Source: Bactericera cockerelli (taxonomy: Eukaryota; Arthropoda; Insecta; Hemiptera; Triozidae). Taken from it: DNA of 64,000 nucleotides. The position numbers and the translations under genes were made by a program. The stretch lies in the NCBI GenBank assembly GCA_024516035.1, contig CM044961.1, forward strand, positions 6,445,515 to 6,509,514. The letters run 5' to 3'. This document shows, in pieces, positions 20,666-30,691 of the stretch. Each line of letters begins with the position of its first letter. Position 1 is the first letter of the stretch. The notes beneath the pieces were generated by a model. It was not told the origin of the DNA and did not search any database. It saw only the letters and a list, made by a program, of their open reading frames with translations.

Positions 20666-21189
20666 CCAGCAGAAAACTTTTTTCCATTTCTCTTAGCGTG
20701 CAAGTTCCTAGCTCTGTGGCTGCGCTCACTCTTGTGCTAGGACATTCTCTTCCACCCAACCTACCTTGGGTCTGGCAGGGGACTTCTTCTTTCCATTTCC
20801 TAGCTCTGTGGCTACGTCCACTCTTGTGCTAGGGGACATTCTCTTCCACCCAACTTACCTTGGGTCTAGCAGGGGACTTCTTCTTTCCATTTCTCTTAGC
20901 GTGCAAGTTCCTAGCTCTGTGGCTACGCCCACTCTTGTGCTAGGGGACATTCTCTTCCACCCAACCTACCTTGGGTCTAGCGGGGGACTTCTTCTTTCCA
21001 TTTCTCTTAGCATGCAAGTTCCTAGCTCTGAGGCTACGCCCACTCTTGTGCTAGGGGACATTCTCTTCCACCCAACCTACCTTGGGTCTGGCAGGGGACT
21101 TCTTCTTTCCATTTCTCTTAGCGTGCAAGTTCCTAGCTCTGTGGCTACGCCCACTCTTGTACTAGGACATTCTCTTCCACCCAACCTAC
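20666..21189 (-). repeat. Tandem array of decoy 5' splice sites after exon 5
   Basis: Five units of about 95-112 bp. On the plus strand each has CACTCTTGTGCTAGGGGACA, TTCTCTTCCACCCAACCTAC, CTTGGGTCTAGCAGGGGACT and TTAGCGTGCAAGTTCCTAGC. In the minus direction that is the last ~75 nt of the exon at 21190-21403, its donor AAG|GTAGGT and ~25 bp of intron. In the copies GGGCGTGGCC is GGGCGTAGCC, which puts a stop in the exon frame. The long plus-strand open frame here is a by-product. Confidence 0.9.
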
Positions 21190-21403
21190 CTTGGGTCTAG
21201 CAGGGGACTTCTTCTTTCCATTTCTCTTAGCGTGCAAGTTCCTAGCTCTGTGGCCACGCCCACTCTTGTGCTTCTTGCCCGCCTTGCTCTTGTTCTTGTG
21301 CTTCCGAGTCACAGGCTCGTCAGTAGGCAGACTGGTGACAGCTTCCTCGGAGCTCGCCTGCTCTGATCTGCTGGTGTTCTTGGATGAGGATACGAGAGCG
21401 AAC
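21190..21403 (-). CDS. Conserved secreted protein, exon 5 (Lys/Arg-rich)
   Basis: Begins after TCTCACAG with G, completing GAG (Glu) from exon 4, and ends AAG|GTAGGT in phase 0. The 71 codons give FALVSSSKNTSRSEQASSEE, AVTSLPTDEPVTRKHKNKSK, AGKKHKSGRGHRARNLHAKR and NGKKKSPARPK. The second half is strongly basic, contrasting with the acidic N-terminal exons, and has several dibasic sites that could be processed in the secretory path (inference). Low complexity makes homology weak, but phases on both sides fit. Confidence 0.75.
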
Positions 21404-21469
21404 CTGTGAGACAAAATAACGATAATAATAACACTCTTTAGTGGACGGTAATCACCAGGTGAGGTTAAA

Positions 21470-21700
21470 GCTCAAAACATGTTCTACCACCTATACGAAA
21501 GCACTCTCATAATAATAATATCCCCTTTTATACTGCCCGATTAGGACTAATGAGTCCCATTATACCAGTCCCAGGCCAGTCCAGACTCCCAAAGTCACAC
21601 AACGCAGTCTGATTGGTCATTAACCTATCAGAGTACGTTGTGTGAACGTTGAAACGGAGATTTGTGGATTATAAGAGTGAGAGTGCTTTTTAGACATAAG
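21470..21700. mobile_element. Foldback MITE, interrupted copy
   Basis: AGTCACACAACGCAGTCTGA at about 21593 and AGAGTACGTTGTGTGAACGT at about 21629 pair with each other, with GAAACGGAGATTTG further out. The same family is at 23160-23375 and 61788-61948. The left arm here is interrupted by a TAATAATATCCCC... repeat also seen at 18001. Confidence 0.55.
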
Positions 21701-21824
21701 GTCAACAAAACTCATTGAGCCAGGGTCAATTGGATGCTCCATTTTTCTTTCAGCCACTAAAGTTAAGCAACGTCCAGTGACGGATACCTAAATCACGGTG
21801 GTGAGAGGATTATCCATTGATTCT

Positions 21825-22068
21825 ATTTGGTTTTTACGTCCTGACTTGAGTTGAGATAGTCAGGATGGGTGTTTTAACCTTCATTCGCTGGGAATCGTAC
21901 CAGCTACCCACATTAACCTCACCCAGCCTGGGTAGGGCCGGAATAGCCAGCCTCACGTGTTCGGAGGGAACAGAATTTTCTGTGCGAAAAGTCTGCTCCA
22001 ACCGGAAATCGAACTCAGGATCTCTGGACTACGGGCAGTAGTCACAACCGTTACGCCACGGAGGCTGT
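21825..22068 (-). mobile_element. tRNA-headed SINE, family B
   Basis: Same layout as 20405-20645: head GCCTCCGTGGCGTAACGGTT, GAGTTCGATTTCCGG, central CCCAGGCTGGGTGAGGTTAA. The region before it (21720-21800) has a worn 5S-like block (CACTAAAGTTAAGCAACGTC). Confidence 0.8.
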
Positions 22069-22289
22069 TAACGTTAATTTGAGTAGATGGTTTGTGTGTT
22101 CCCGGCTTTATTCATTCGATCAAACAGTTGTATGCTGCAGATCAATGAGTCTTTCTATTTCCTTCTTGGGTGTGACTTTTGATTTTATTTTTCTCTCTCT
22201 CTCTTCTTTTTCTTCCCCCTCCTGTCTGACCATCGGGCCTTGCCTTGTGGAATGATTGAGGGGAAATCATCGGTTGGGTGGAAGAGCTC

Positions 22290-22399
22290 ACAGTGTGAGA
22301 ATCCTGCCGTTAAAGCCATAAAAAAAGAGAGGGTGAAACCCCCGTTTTGATGTGACCATGCAGTTGAAAGCGACGGCGACGTTAAACCCCCAAGAAAAA
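22290..22399 (+). mobile_element. SINE tail abutting the exon 4 donor
   Basis: AGGGTGAAACCCCCGTTTTG, GACCATGCAGTTGAAAGCG and GACGTTAAACCCCCAAG are the 3' end of the 5S-headed SINE family. Its last bases lie within ~10 bp of the donor at 22404, on the opposite strand to the gene. Confidence 0.7.
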
Positions 22400-22404
22400 C
22401 TTAC

Positions 22405-22556
22405 TCGGCCAATCTGTTCTCCATCTTGTCTGACTTGAAGTCGTCCTCGTCCTGATGATGAGGGGCGGGTCTCTTGGCTGGAGGGGGCGGGGCCTTCTTC
22501 TGCTGGGGGGCGTCAGCTAGGCGAACGTTCACAGGGTCGTAGTGCTTCTTGAGAAC
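22405..22556 (-). CDS. Conserved secreted protein, exon 4
   Basis: Enters in phase 0 after CTCTCTCAG and leaves GA|GTAAGT. It encodes 50 codons: VLKKHYDPVNVRLADAPQQ, KKAPPPPAKRPAPHHQDEDD and FKSDKMENRLA. The first dozen residues continue directly from exon 3 (…DSILNRVNK|VLKKHYDPVNV) as one helical/structured unit, then a Pro/Lys linker follows. Splice phases match exons 3 and 5. Confidence 0.8.
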
Positions 22557-22561
22557 CTGAG

Positions 22562-22659
22562 AGAGAGAAAAGAGATTTTTTTTATTATTTTTTTATTTTT
22601 TTTATAACAATTTATTTTACAAAATAATATAACATCTCCTAAGCTAATATAAATAACTA

Positions 22660-22722
<63 letters not shown>

Positions 22723-22885
22723 GAGAGAGATTTTGATTTTTTGATTGATTTTTGAAAAAATTCATTTATATTTTATTTTTCTATTATTACAAAAATTACA
22801 TCCCCTAAGCTAATGCTAACTTTTTGGGTTTGGGTGCTAGAGAGAGAGAGAGAGAGAGAGGGAGAGAAAGAGAGAGAGAGAGAGG

Positions 22886-22934
<49 letters not shown>

Positions 22935-23006
22935 GGAAAGAGAGAGAGAGAAAGAGAGAGAAAGAGAGAGGGAGAGAAGGAGAGAGAGAGAGAGAGAGAG
23001 AGGGGG
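22562..23006. repeat. (GA)n microsatellites in intron 3
   Basis: Two long GA tracts (about 22660-22730 and 22838-23006) flank copies of a short AT-rich block (AACA.CTCCTAAGCTAAT.TA on the plus strand at 22629 and 22799). The block plus tract looks like one tandem duplication. Confidence 0.9.
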
Positions 23007-23159
23007 CATTACATTAGTTTAATGGGTGACATTCAAAAGGCAATCGCATACAAGAATCAGATATCAGTAGACTTCTTTTTTCAAGTCTTTTTTTTAATTT
23101 ATTGTTATGAATTTGTTGTTGTTGATTGTTTTGTAAAAAAACTCTCTACTCTAATAATA

Positions 23160-23375
23160 TAATAATAATCTCCAAATCTTCCTTTCAACTGTCACACAAA
23201 GTACCTACTCTTTTTTTAAATGATATTTATTTACAGAGGAGACTTAACTATCAGAGTCCGTGCTCCTCAACGTACTCTGATTGGTTGAATTGAAAGCGCA
23301 ATAACCAGAGTGCGTTGTGTGTGTGACGGTTGAAACGGAGATTCGGAGATTTTGAGAGTGGAGAGTGTTTCGGGA
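23160..23375. mobile_element. Foldback MITE, interrupted copy
   Basis: Left arm ATCTCCAAATCTTCCTTTCA and ACTGTCACACAAAG; right arm GTGTGACGGTTGAAACGGAG and GATTTTGAGAGTG. The middle holds ACTCTGATTGGTTGAATTG. Some AT-rich extra DNA sits in the left arm. Same family as 61788-61948. Confidence 0.65.
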
Positions 23376-23484
23376 ATGGTCTAAAGATGAACAAGAAAGT
23401 AAGCGAGGTTTTTCATTCACATTTTGAAACCCATTTGAGCACATTTTGATGTGTGACAGCGTAATATAATAATAATAATCTTAC

Positions 23485-23576
23485 CTTGTTCACGCGATTC
23501 AAGATGGAGTCCACAAACCGGTTGTACTTGTAGATGTAGGTCTGGGGCACGCCCACTGGGTTTGAATGGAGAGCTC
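23485..23576 (-). CDS. Conserved secreted protein, exon 3
   Basis: Begins after CCTGACAG with GA, so it needs a phase-1 upstream exon, and ends AAG|GTAAGA in phase 0. It encodes ALHSNPVGVPQTYIYKYNRF and VDSILNRVNK. The other two frames are poorer (one has a stop). The Tyr-rich start and helix-like end are typical of a folded segment and run straight into exon 4. Either exon 1 (phase 1) or the short form of exon 2 (phase 1) joins it in frame. Confidence 0.75.
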
Positions 23577-23676
23577 CTGTCAGGGGGGGGGCGAAAGGGT
23601 GAGAAAGGGATAAAGAAAGAGATAGATTACAGAAAAGAGAAAACTTGAAAAGTTTAATGAGCCAGCGGTGATGGCG

Positions 23677-23985
23677 AGTTATTATTATTATGAAACGCTT
23701 TAATAGAAGAACATAATATTATGTTCTTCTATTAAATCTACCATTTTTTGTTTGTATATAATATATATAATATAAAAATGGTAAAAATTAAAATTCAAAA
23801 TTGACAAAATTAATAATATAAACAGGAAAAAAATAACAAAATATATAAATATAAATGTCCTAACTAAAGGGCGGGGTTATTGCCTATGGCAATCTCTTCC
23901 ACCCAACCACGAGTTGAGTAGGCACACCTGTTCTGATCCGATCACCAGAGTAAAGCAATGTCAAAACCCAGGATACCGAAGAGGC
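23677..23985 (-). mobile_element. (TAA)n-tailed dispersed element plus a 5S-like fragment
   Basis: Minus strand GGTTGGGTGGAAGAGATTGC, then CGCCCTTTAGTTAGGACATT, ending near 23677. On its right (23928-23975, plus strand) lies TTCTGATCCGATCACCAGAG, TAAAGCAATGTC, a good match to the middle of 5S rRNA and closer to the gene than to the SINE consensus. Confidence 0.5.
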
Positions 23986-24977
23986 AAAGAGTGAGAGAGA
24001 GAGAGAGGCTGGGGTGACCTTGACCTACTAGTGGCTGAAAGAAGGTCACCGGGGCTTTCTAGTCCAATGACCTCACTTCCACAGGACCTGCGTGACCTAG
24101 AATCGTGACGTCACTACAACACCTCAAGCACCAAGGTCTCTTGGACTGGCTTATCCCGTTGTAGAAGCGGTTCCTAAACTTTTCACAGGGGTAATGTCTC
24201 AGATTGTTACAGTTTGTTACCATTGTGAAGAAGAACTTTTCACAATGGACGAAGGGGCCTAACCATTACTCCTCCATTTTCACTTTATTAGGCATTTTAT
24301 ATTGGACCTATTTTGTAGAAAAACCTATTTTTTAATTTTCAATGTTTCACATTACTAGGTATAATCTAGGTATTCAGTCTTCACATTGGACAATGAAGCC
24401 TTATTTTTTTTCTTCTCTCAACTGGTATTTTCCTTCATTTTTTATGTGTCTAAAAACATGAACGTTTACTTTTAACTTTCTACAGTCGATAATTTGACTG
24501 TCCAACTTAATCTATTTATTTACAATCAATGTACCTAATATTATTTTTAAATCTAGGTACTGTGCATAAATTTGATAATATGTATATCTAACATAGTATT
24601 CCAGAAGCTAGATTGGTTACTTGATCACTTACCAATACCAAGATTAACAATCATAAGCGGACATTTAAAATGGCAATCATAATATACAAGAATCAGATGA
24701 GAAGATAAGCGATAGGTTTCATTCGGATTAAAAGCATTAGTTGAAGCCAAGGTAAAAGTGCTTGTTAGAAATATGAAATTATACAATTACACGTTTAATT
24801 TCACTCAAATTTTATTCTTTGTACTTAGTAAAAAATATTGAAGTGATGAAAGGATTGTAGATACGAACGGTTAAAGAAATTGATCAATAATAATCTGAAA
24901 TATTCAGGGAAAAGACCAGAGAAGACTAAAGGACTATAAATAAATAAATGTGTTTGTGTTATTATATCACAATTTTA

Positions 24978-25260
24978 GTGGTCTAGTATGGAGTAGACCA
25001 GATATATCTGAGGACTAAAAATAGAAAGTAGACTATAAACAGAAAGTAGATCATGAAAGTAGACCAGTATTCTGGCTGGAGGATTACTAGTATGCAGTAG
25101 ATCAGATATATCTGAGGACTAAAAGTAGAAAGTAGACTATAAACAGAAAGTAGATCATGAAAGTAGACCAGTATTCTGGCTGGAGGATTACCAGTATGCA
25201 GTAGATCAGATATATCTGAGGACTAAAAGTAGAAAGTAGACCAGTATTCTGGCTCAGAAA
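24978..25260 (+). repeat. About 118-bp tandem repeat
   Basis: Two and a half copies of a unit with CAGATATATCTGAGGACTAA, AAGTAGACTATAAACAGAAA, GTAGATCATGAAAGTAGACC and AGTATTCTGGCTGGAGGATT. The first part contains the palindrome AGATATATCT. The DNA from 24000 to 24977 shows no exon. Confidence 0.9.
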
Positions 25261-25870
25261 ATACTAACATGGTTTAGAGTTAGAAGAACTGAGATGGGAT
25301 AGTCCTATGATTATGTGTGTACCAATGTACAATATTATGTACAAATTTAATGCACATAAACGGGTAAGTTCAGGTAACAAAAAATAGACCAGCAAGTAGA
25401 CACTACGTCTATATAAATTGTCTCCATAGCTGTGGAAGGGTGCAATCATAAAGTAAGGTAGAAGATAAATTAAGTAAGTTAGTTAAAATTGGTGAGTTTT
25501 AGTAGAGTGCTTTTTACAATGTTGTGAATGAGGGTTTTTGGATTTTAGTAGTTTAAATTAATAAAATTGGCCTAGCCATTCAAAGAGGAAATGCTTCTTG
25601 CATCCTCGGTTCCCTTCCGGAAGGACGGTCCCTGGGACAAGTTTTTTATATTTAATAAAATATAACATGAATAGGTAGGTACTTTATAAAAAAAAATTAA
25701 ATAAAAAAATATATAAAAAAAAAATAAAAAATACCTTAGTACCTAGATGAAATTTTGCATAGGAACCACTGGGAAAACTATGACCTCGAAAAATTATATT
25801 TCATGGGCAAATATTTAAAAAAAAATAAAAATGAAATTTTGAAATTTAATAAAATTAATGTTTAAATAAC

Positions 25871-26092
25871 CCAGCGTCTATGGCACATTGAATAAACCAG
25901 TTCTCGTTCTATCACTGAAGTCAAGCAACATCCAGCGTGGTTCTTAGATGGGTGACCAATCAAATTCAAGCTAACTTGATGCTGGCTATTACCAGTCCCA
26001 CTCAAGCTGGGTGAGGCTTGTGATTTTCCACTGAATGGAGATTAAAATCCCCCATCGTTTTAAGACCATACAGTTGAAAGTGACGGACATTG
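25871..26092 (+). mobile_element. 5S-rRNA-headed SINE, diverged copy
   Basis: CAGCGTCTATGGCACATTGA, AAGTCAAGCAACATCCAGCG, CTTAGATGGGTGACCA, then CTCAAGCTGGGTGAGGC and CAGTTGAAAGTGACGG. Central part is shortened. Confidence 0.75.
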
Positions 26093-26261
26093 CATTATTA
26101 ATTTTTTTCTATTTGAAACCTCCTTTTTTTAACACCAGGTACTTGTACAATGTACATGACATGTAAAAAATAAGTATTTTAGGAGGTATGTCTGTATGAA
26201 TTATGTGTAAAAAAACCTTTCCTATATTCAATAGATGATACGAGCTCATATGAGAAGAGTT

Positions 26262-26402
26262 ATTATATTTGTGTTAATCACTTTCGTGATATCACAACTA
26301 CTCAAACTCACTCTACTAAATCCACGCTGAAACCGGGACTTGAACCACCGACCTCCAGGTTAGAAGTCCGCCGCCTTAACGATCAAGCAACTGAGGTTGG
26401 TT
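26262..26402 (-). mobile_element. tRNA-headed SINE, family C
   Basis: Minus strand: CCAACCTCAGTTGCTTGATC, CGGCGGACTTCTAACCTGGA, GGTCGGTGGTTCAAGTCCCG, TTTGAGTAGTTGTGATATCA. Confidence 0.75.
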
Positions 26403-26892
26403 TCATATGCGAGAAGAGACATGAATAATATATGTGTTCAAAAGGGTTCCGTAGAATGTTAATCTCGGAGTTAATGTTTTGAGTCCCTCCCTATCTTTGC
26501 CAAATGCAAATCCCTGCTAATTTCTCTGCAGGAGTGTTACTTCTGCTCAGACGTTCCTTTGAAACTCAACTAGGGTTTTAATTACTCTCTAGTTCATTTA
26601 GTTCATTAGAAAAATGTTTTATTCACAAGCTGAAAGTCAAACTTTAAGGAAAAAAAACATTGAATTTTTTTTTTTTTCTTCGAATCTGCAAGAAATTAAA
26701 AGTTTTTTTTTAAAACTCATTTGAATTTTAAATATCAAACGATAAATAGAAGCGAGCATAAACTTTGTTGCTGAACTGCCCTGATTAGAAACTTAGATTA
26801 GAATATTTCTATCTTTAGAAAAATATAAAGGTAGGTATACCATTATACCTATTTCTATAATTATAATAATGGTATACAATGGTAATAAAAAT

Positions 26893-27118
26893 AATACTCT
26901 TTAGTGGAAGGTAACAACCGACCTCAGTAGCTTGATCGATAAGGTGGTGGACTTGTAACCTGGAGGTCGGTGGTTCAAGTCCCGGTTTCAGCGTAGATTT
27001 AGTAAAGTGAGTTTAAGTAGTTGTGATATATCACGAAAGTGATTAACACAGGTATGTAAAAAAAGTGAAAGGTAATCACCAGGCGAGGTTAATGTTCAAA
27101 GCATTTTCTACCACCATA
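26893..27118 (+). mobile_element. Nested insertion: family C SINE inside another repeat
   Basis: A repeat with CTCTTTAGTGGAAGGTAA is broken at 26917 by a family C SINE (CCGACCTCAGTAGCTTGATC ... GATTAACACAGGTATG). It then resumes at about 27067 with AGTGAAAGGTAATCACCAGG and GAGGTTAATGTTCAAAGC. The uninterrupted host repeat is at 21430-21495. GAAGGTAA / AAAGGTAA flank the SINE as a near-perfect target duplication. Confidence 0.75.
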
Positions 27119-27589
27119 CTCAAATTATTCATTGAATTTGTGTATCTTTCTTGAAATGTACTAGTTAGGTAGGTATTTTTCTTTATTTGATATTTAGTTT
27201 GAAAGAATTCTGTGATAGTGCACTGATTATTCAAGTTTTATAATAATTACATGAAAATAATAATAAATTGAAAAACGGAATACCATCAAAAAATAAAAAA
27301 TTATTGAACGATAACTACTATTGAAATTAAAAATTAAATAGGAGATTTTGAATTTTGAAAAGCGTATTTGTGCAATCATTTCCCTTTATTGAATCAAGTG
27401 CAGTAAAAACTCTCTTTTCAGTGCCATCATTTATTTCCCTCAATTTGTTTTGAGGCAGCTAATTACTCTCTCAATTTTAGATTCAAATTCAAGTATTTGT
27501 AATAAATTTCCTTTGTAGGGTTTTAAGCAAGTAGGGTTTTGAGTAAGTATTTTGTTTGCAAGCGCAAGTGTGAAAAGCTCAAGGGTTTT

Positions 27590-28745
27590 TAAGATTTTTT
27601 AAAACAGTGAAACCAATTTTCAATATTTCTGGTATTAAGAGTTAGAGATGCAATCGCGTAATGATTTTTTTTAGCAGTGCTACCAATTTTCAATCGTTGT
27701 ATTAAGGGTGACAGTAGAAAACGTGTGAAGATTCTTAAGTCAGTTCTACCAATTTTAAATTCTGGTATCAAGCGTGAGAGATGCGAACGTAAAACTGGTT
27801 CCTATAGAGCAGGGCTACCACTTTTCAATCGCGGTATAAAGCGTGAGAGATACAAGCGTGGAAATATTCTTAAAGCAGTGTTACCAATTTTGATTTCTCG
27901 TACTAAGCGTGAGAAATTAATGTTAGCGCGTAAAAAATCAATCAGTGCTACCAATTTTAAGCGATGATATTAATCGTGTTTGATCATTATAATAAGCGTA
28001 AGAGATGCAAGCGTGTAAATAAATTTATGCAGAGCTACCAATTTTTTTCATGAAGCGTGAGAGACGCATTTTTTCAACACAGTGCTACCAATTTTGGTAT
28101 GAAGTGGACATGCAAGGGTTTAAACATATTTTTTTAAGCATCAGTGCTACTAATTTTCTGCAGTGCTATCAAGCGCAATTTTCGGTATTAAGCGTAAAAG
28201 ATGCAAGCGTGTGTACCATTTTTCAAGCAGTGCTACCTATAGTGGTATCAAGCGCAATTTTCGGTATTAAGCGTGAAAGATGTAAGCGTGAGTACCATTT
28301 TTCAAGCAGTGCTACTATTTTTTGGTGTAAAAGCGTGAGAAGTGCGACTTTTAAAGTTATTTGAAAGCGATGCAGATTAAGTCTCTAAGCGTGAAAGATG
28401 CAAGCGTGTATAGCATTTTTCAAGCAGTGCTACCATTTTTTGGTATAAAAGCGTGAGAAGTGCGACTTTTAAAGTTATTTGAAAGCGATGCAGATTAAGT
28501 CGCTAAGCGTGAAAGATGCAAGCGTGTATAGCATTTTTCAAGCAGTGCTACCATTTTTTGGTGAGAAGTGCGACTTTTAAAGTTATTTGAAAGCGATGCA
28601 GATTAAGTTTGTTGGCATAAAGCGTGATAAGTGCGACTTTCAAAATTATTTGAAAGCGATGCAGATTAATTTTTTTGGCGTAAAGCGTGAGAAGTGCGAC
28701 TTTTAAAGTTATTTGAAAGCGATGCAGATTAAGTCTCCGTCCACT
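27590..28745. repeat. Degenerate satellite array next to exon 2
   Basis: At least fifteen diverged units with GCAGTGCTACCAATTTT, AAGCGTGAGAGATGCAAGCG. Towards 28400-28745 they pass into a cleaner ~60-75-bp repeat (GTGCGACTTTTAAAGTTATT, TGAAAGCGATGCAGATTAAG). The last unit ends within about 10 bp of the distal donor of exon 2. The short plus-strand frames across it contain no domain and are not called genes. Confidence 0.85.
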
Positions 28746-28748
28746 CAC

Positions 28749-29137
28749 GTGATCGCTTGGACCCAACGTCACTCTCATCCTCATCCTCATCCTCATCTTC
28801 CTCTCCTCATCATCATCATCTTCCGCCTCATCGGAGACCGTGCCGTCAGCCGTGCCGTCAGCGAGGGCGTTCGACGAGAGAGCGGCGGCCGAATTTCCGG
28901 CCGCAGCCGCCAGGTCGGCCTCGGGCGGGCTACTCAGGAGGGTGACCGTGTGAGGATCGACGGGGTCGTCCGGGTAGACCGGGTCTTCGGTTTGCTCACC
29001 GGTGGAGGCGCCGCCGCCGGTGCCCGAGGCGGGATATTCGGCGCCCACGTAGTCCACGGATTGGGCCGCCTGGGCCGCCGCCGGCTTGGCGGTGCTGGAG
29101 GCCGGCTTCGAGTCGTCGTCGTCATCATCGTCGTCCT
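28749..29137 (-). CDS. Conserved secreted protein, exon 2 (acidic/Ala-rich, two donor choices)
   Basis: Begins after TTTCCAG with AG, which joins phase-1 exon 1 to give Glu, then a run of eight Asp and SKPASSTAKPAAAQAAQSVD, YVGAEYPASGTGGGASTG. Two donors are visible. The internal one, CCG|GTGAGC (exon end at 29000, 138 nt), is phase 1 and fits exon 3 exactly. The distal one, CAC|GTGAGT at 28748, is phase 0 and does not fit exon 3, although the extra sequence (EQTEDPVYPDDPVDPHTVTL, ...DGTVSDEAEDDDDEE) is GC-rich and looks coding. A missing small exon, or a weak phase-1 donor near 28760, could reconcile this. With the short form the exon is a 3n cassette that could be skipped in frame. Confidence 0.65.
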
Positions 29138-29361
29138 CTGGAAAGTGAAACAGGGCAAGGAAAATGTTATGAATAAGTAGAAGTATAAGTAGAATAAGTA
29201 TAAGGAAGGAGGAAGGATAATGAATATACATTTATTTATTTTTTGGGGAGTTTGAAATAACAACCCATACAGTATCTTTCTGTTGTAGGTATACAAAGTT
29301 TTATGTTAAATACTTGCCTCTCTGTTTCTTGTTGAAATACGCAAAATACATAATGAACCCA

Positions 29362-29582
29362 GCCAACGGCAGCGTTGATGGTACGTTGAATACACTAGTT
29401 CTCAGTCAGTGACTGAAATTAAGCAAAGACCAGCAAGTTTAGGACTTGGATGGGTGACCATTCAAATCTGAACCCTCGTGATACTGGCTATTTCTGTCCC
29501 CACTTAGGCTGGTTGAGGTTAATTTGAGTAGGAGGTTTGTGAGTTTCCAGAGAATGGAAGGTAAAACCCCCCGTCGTGATTT
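29362..29582 (+). mobile_element. 5S-rRNA-headed SINE
   Basis: GCAGCGTTGATGGTACGTTG, GACTTGGATGGGTGACCATT, CTTAGGCTGGTTGAGGTTAA, AATGGAAGGTAAAACCCCCC. The 3' end is cut before the A-run. Confidence 0.8.
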
Positions 29583-29850
29583 TCCTTTTCACTAAAAAAG
29601 AAGTCAAATCTCACCACTGGTGACTCAACGGTAACATGGCGGTCAATAGGCCGCCACTGGCCCACCAATTTTTTTCAAAAGTCTCTAGCTATTGCCGTTC
29701 TTGAGATATTTTGTTTACAGACAGACAGACCGACAGACACACGGACCAATGGCTGAAACTTTCGATTTAGGGTCTGGGGACCCTGAAACGTGTTTTGGCA
29801 CTGAAAACTGACCTTCGAAAATTTTGGGTGATTCCGTTACTTTCCTTATT

Positions 29851-30088
29851 ATCTTAATATATAAATGTCAAAGTCACTGACTGACCACTGACTGATCATC
29901 GCTCTACAGCCCAAACCGTAAATCCTAGGAAGATGAAATTTGGTAGGTAACTTTGTCTTATAGTCTAGATGTGCAATAAGACGGGATTTTTTGAAATTCT
30001 CACTACAACACCTGCCATTGACGAAAAAGGATTTTTTGCTTTCACGGCCATGCCTCGGCCCGCAAAGCGGGCGACAGCCTGCTTGTAG
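29851..30088 (-). mobile_element. Dispersed element with GC-rich terminal hairpin, second copy
   Basis: Inverted relative to 14491-14729 and about 85% alike by eye: starts ATCTTAATATATAAATGTCA and ends CCCGCAAAGCGGGCGACAG on the plus strand. Confidence 0.7.
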
Positions 30089-30261
30089 GATATAATACTT
30101 AATTGAACATTTCAATAATACCTAATATTAATACAGTCATTTAATACGTAATACGTCGTGTTGTGTGCTTATCATTTGAGACCAATACGTGAGAAAAATT
30201 GACCATAGTGATGACATGGTGCACGTTATGACTTCAGCAATGCGGTGGTAGATATTTTTTA

Positions 30262-30400
30262 AATGACTGTTTCACAGTCCTACTTATTTCATAGCCATGC
30301 ATGAAACAGAAACTACTCCAGACGCTTGTACTCTGTGTTGTAGCTTACGAATTCCGTGGTATGCCTCCCCTCTGATGGGCAAGCAGTGAGACTCATTAGT
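30262..30400 (+). repeat. Dispersed repeat, uncharacterised
   Basis: TTTCATAGCCATG, GACGCTTGTACTCTGTGTTG and ATGCCTCCCCTCTGATGGG. Other copies are at 31085-31210, 48112-48190 and 62130-62250, all on the plus strand. No tRNA or 5S head is visible. Confidence 0.6.
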
Positions 30401-30426
30401 TGCTGGCCTTGCAATTGTAAAAGTAC

Positions 30427-30688
30427 TTTTTTTTTTTAATTGGGGTTTAACGTCGCTTTCAACTGCCATGGTCATATCACGACGGGGGTTTTACCCTCCA
30501 TTCGCAGGAAACTCACAAACCTGCTACTCACATTGACCTCACCCAGCCTGAGTGGGGCCGGGAAAAGCCAGCGTCACGAGAATTAGAATTTGAATGGTCA
30601 CCCATCCAAGTCTTAACCTCGCTGGATGTCGCTTAACTTCGGTGTTCTGAAGGGAACCGGTGTATTCAACATGCCATCGACGCTGGCT
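30427..30688 (-). mobile_element. 5S-rRNA-headed SINE, full length
   Basis: Minus strand: AGCCAGCGTCGATGGCATG, GAAGTTAAGCGACATCCAGC, GACTTGGATGGGTGACC, CTCAGGCTGGGTGAGGTCAA, then GTTGAAAGCGACGTTAAACC and the A-run at the left end. Very close to the copies at 12790 and 34461. It is immediately followed by the lone arm at 30692. Confidence 0.9.
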
Positions 30689-30691
30689 TAG

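Noticed and set aside
20766..21200. 144-codon plus-strand open frame with repeated PSSVATPTLVLG units
   Set aside because: It is the reverse complement of the tandem donor array of exon 5. The periodic protein simply reflects the 110-bp DNA repeat, and no start context or homology supports it.
22773..23162. Frames encoding long Ser-Leu or Glu-Arg repeats
   Set aside because: They are (GA)n/(CT)n microsatellites read in different frames.
27677..28364. Plus-strand frames with repeated LPIFNRGIKRER motifs
   Set aside because: They are translations of a degenerate satellite, are interrupted repeatedly by stops and lack start or splice context.
28713..29180. 155-codon plus-strand open frame
   Set aside because: It overlaps exon 2 of the minus-strand gene, whose splice sites and acidic/Ala-rich protein are better supported. 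High GC alone keeps several frames open.
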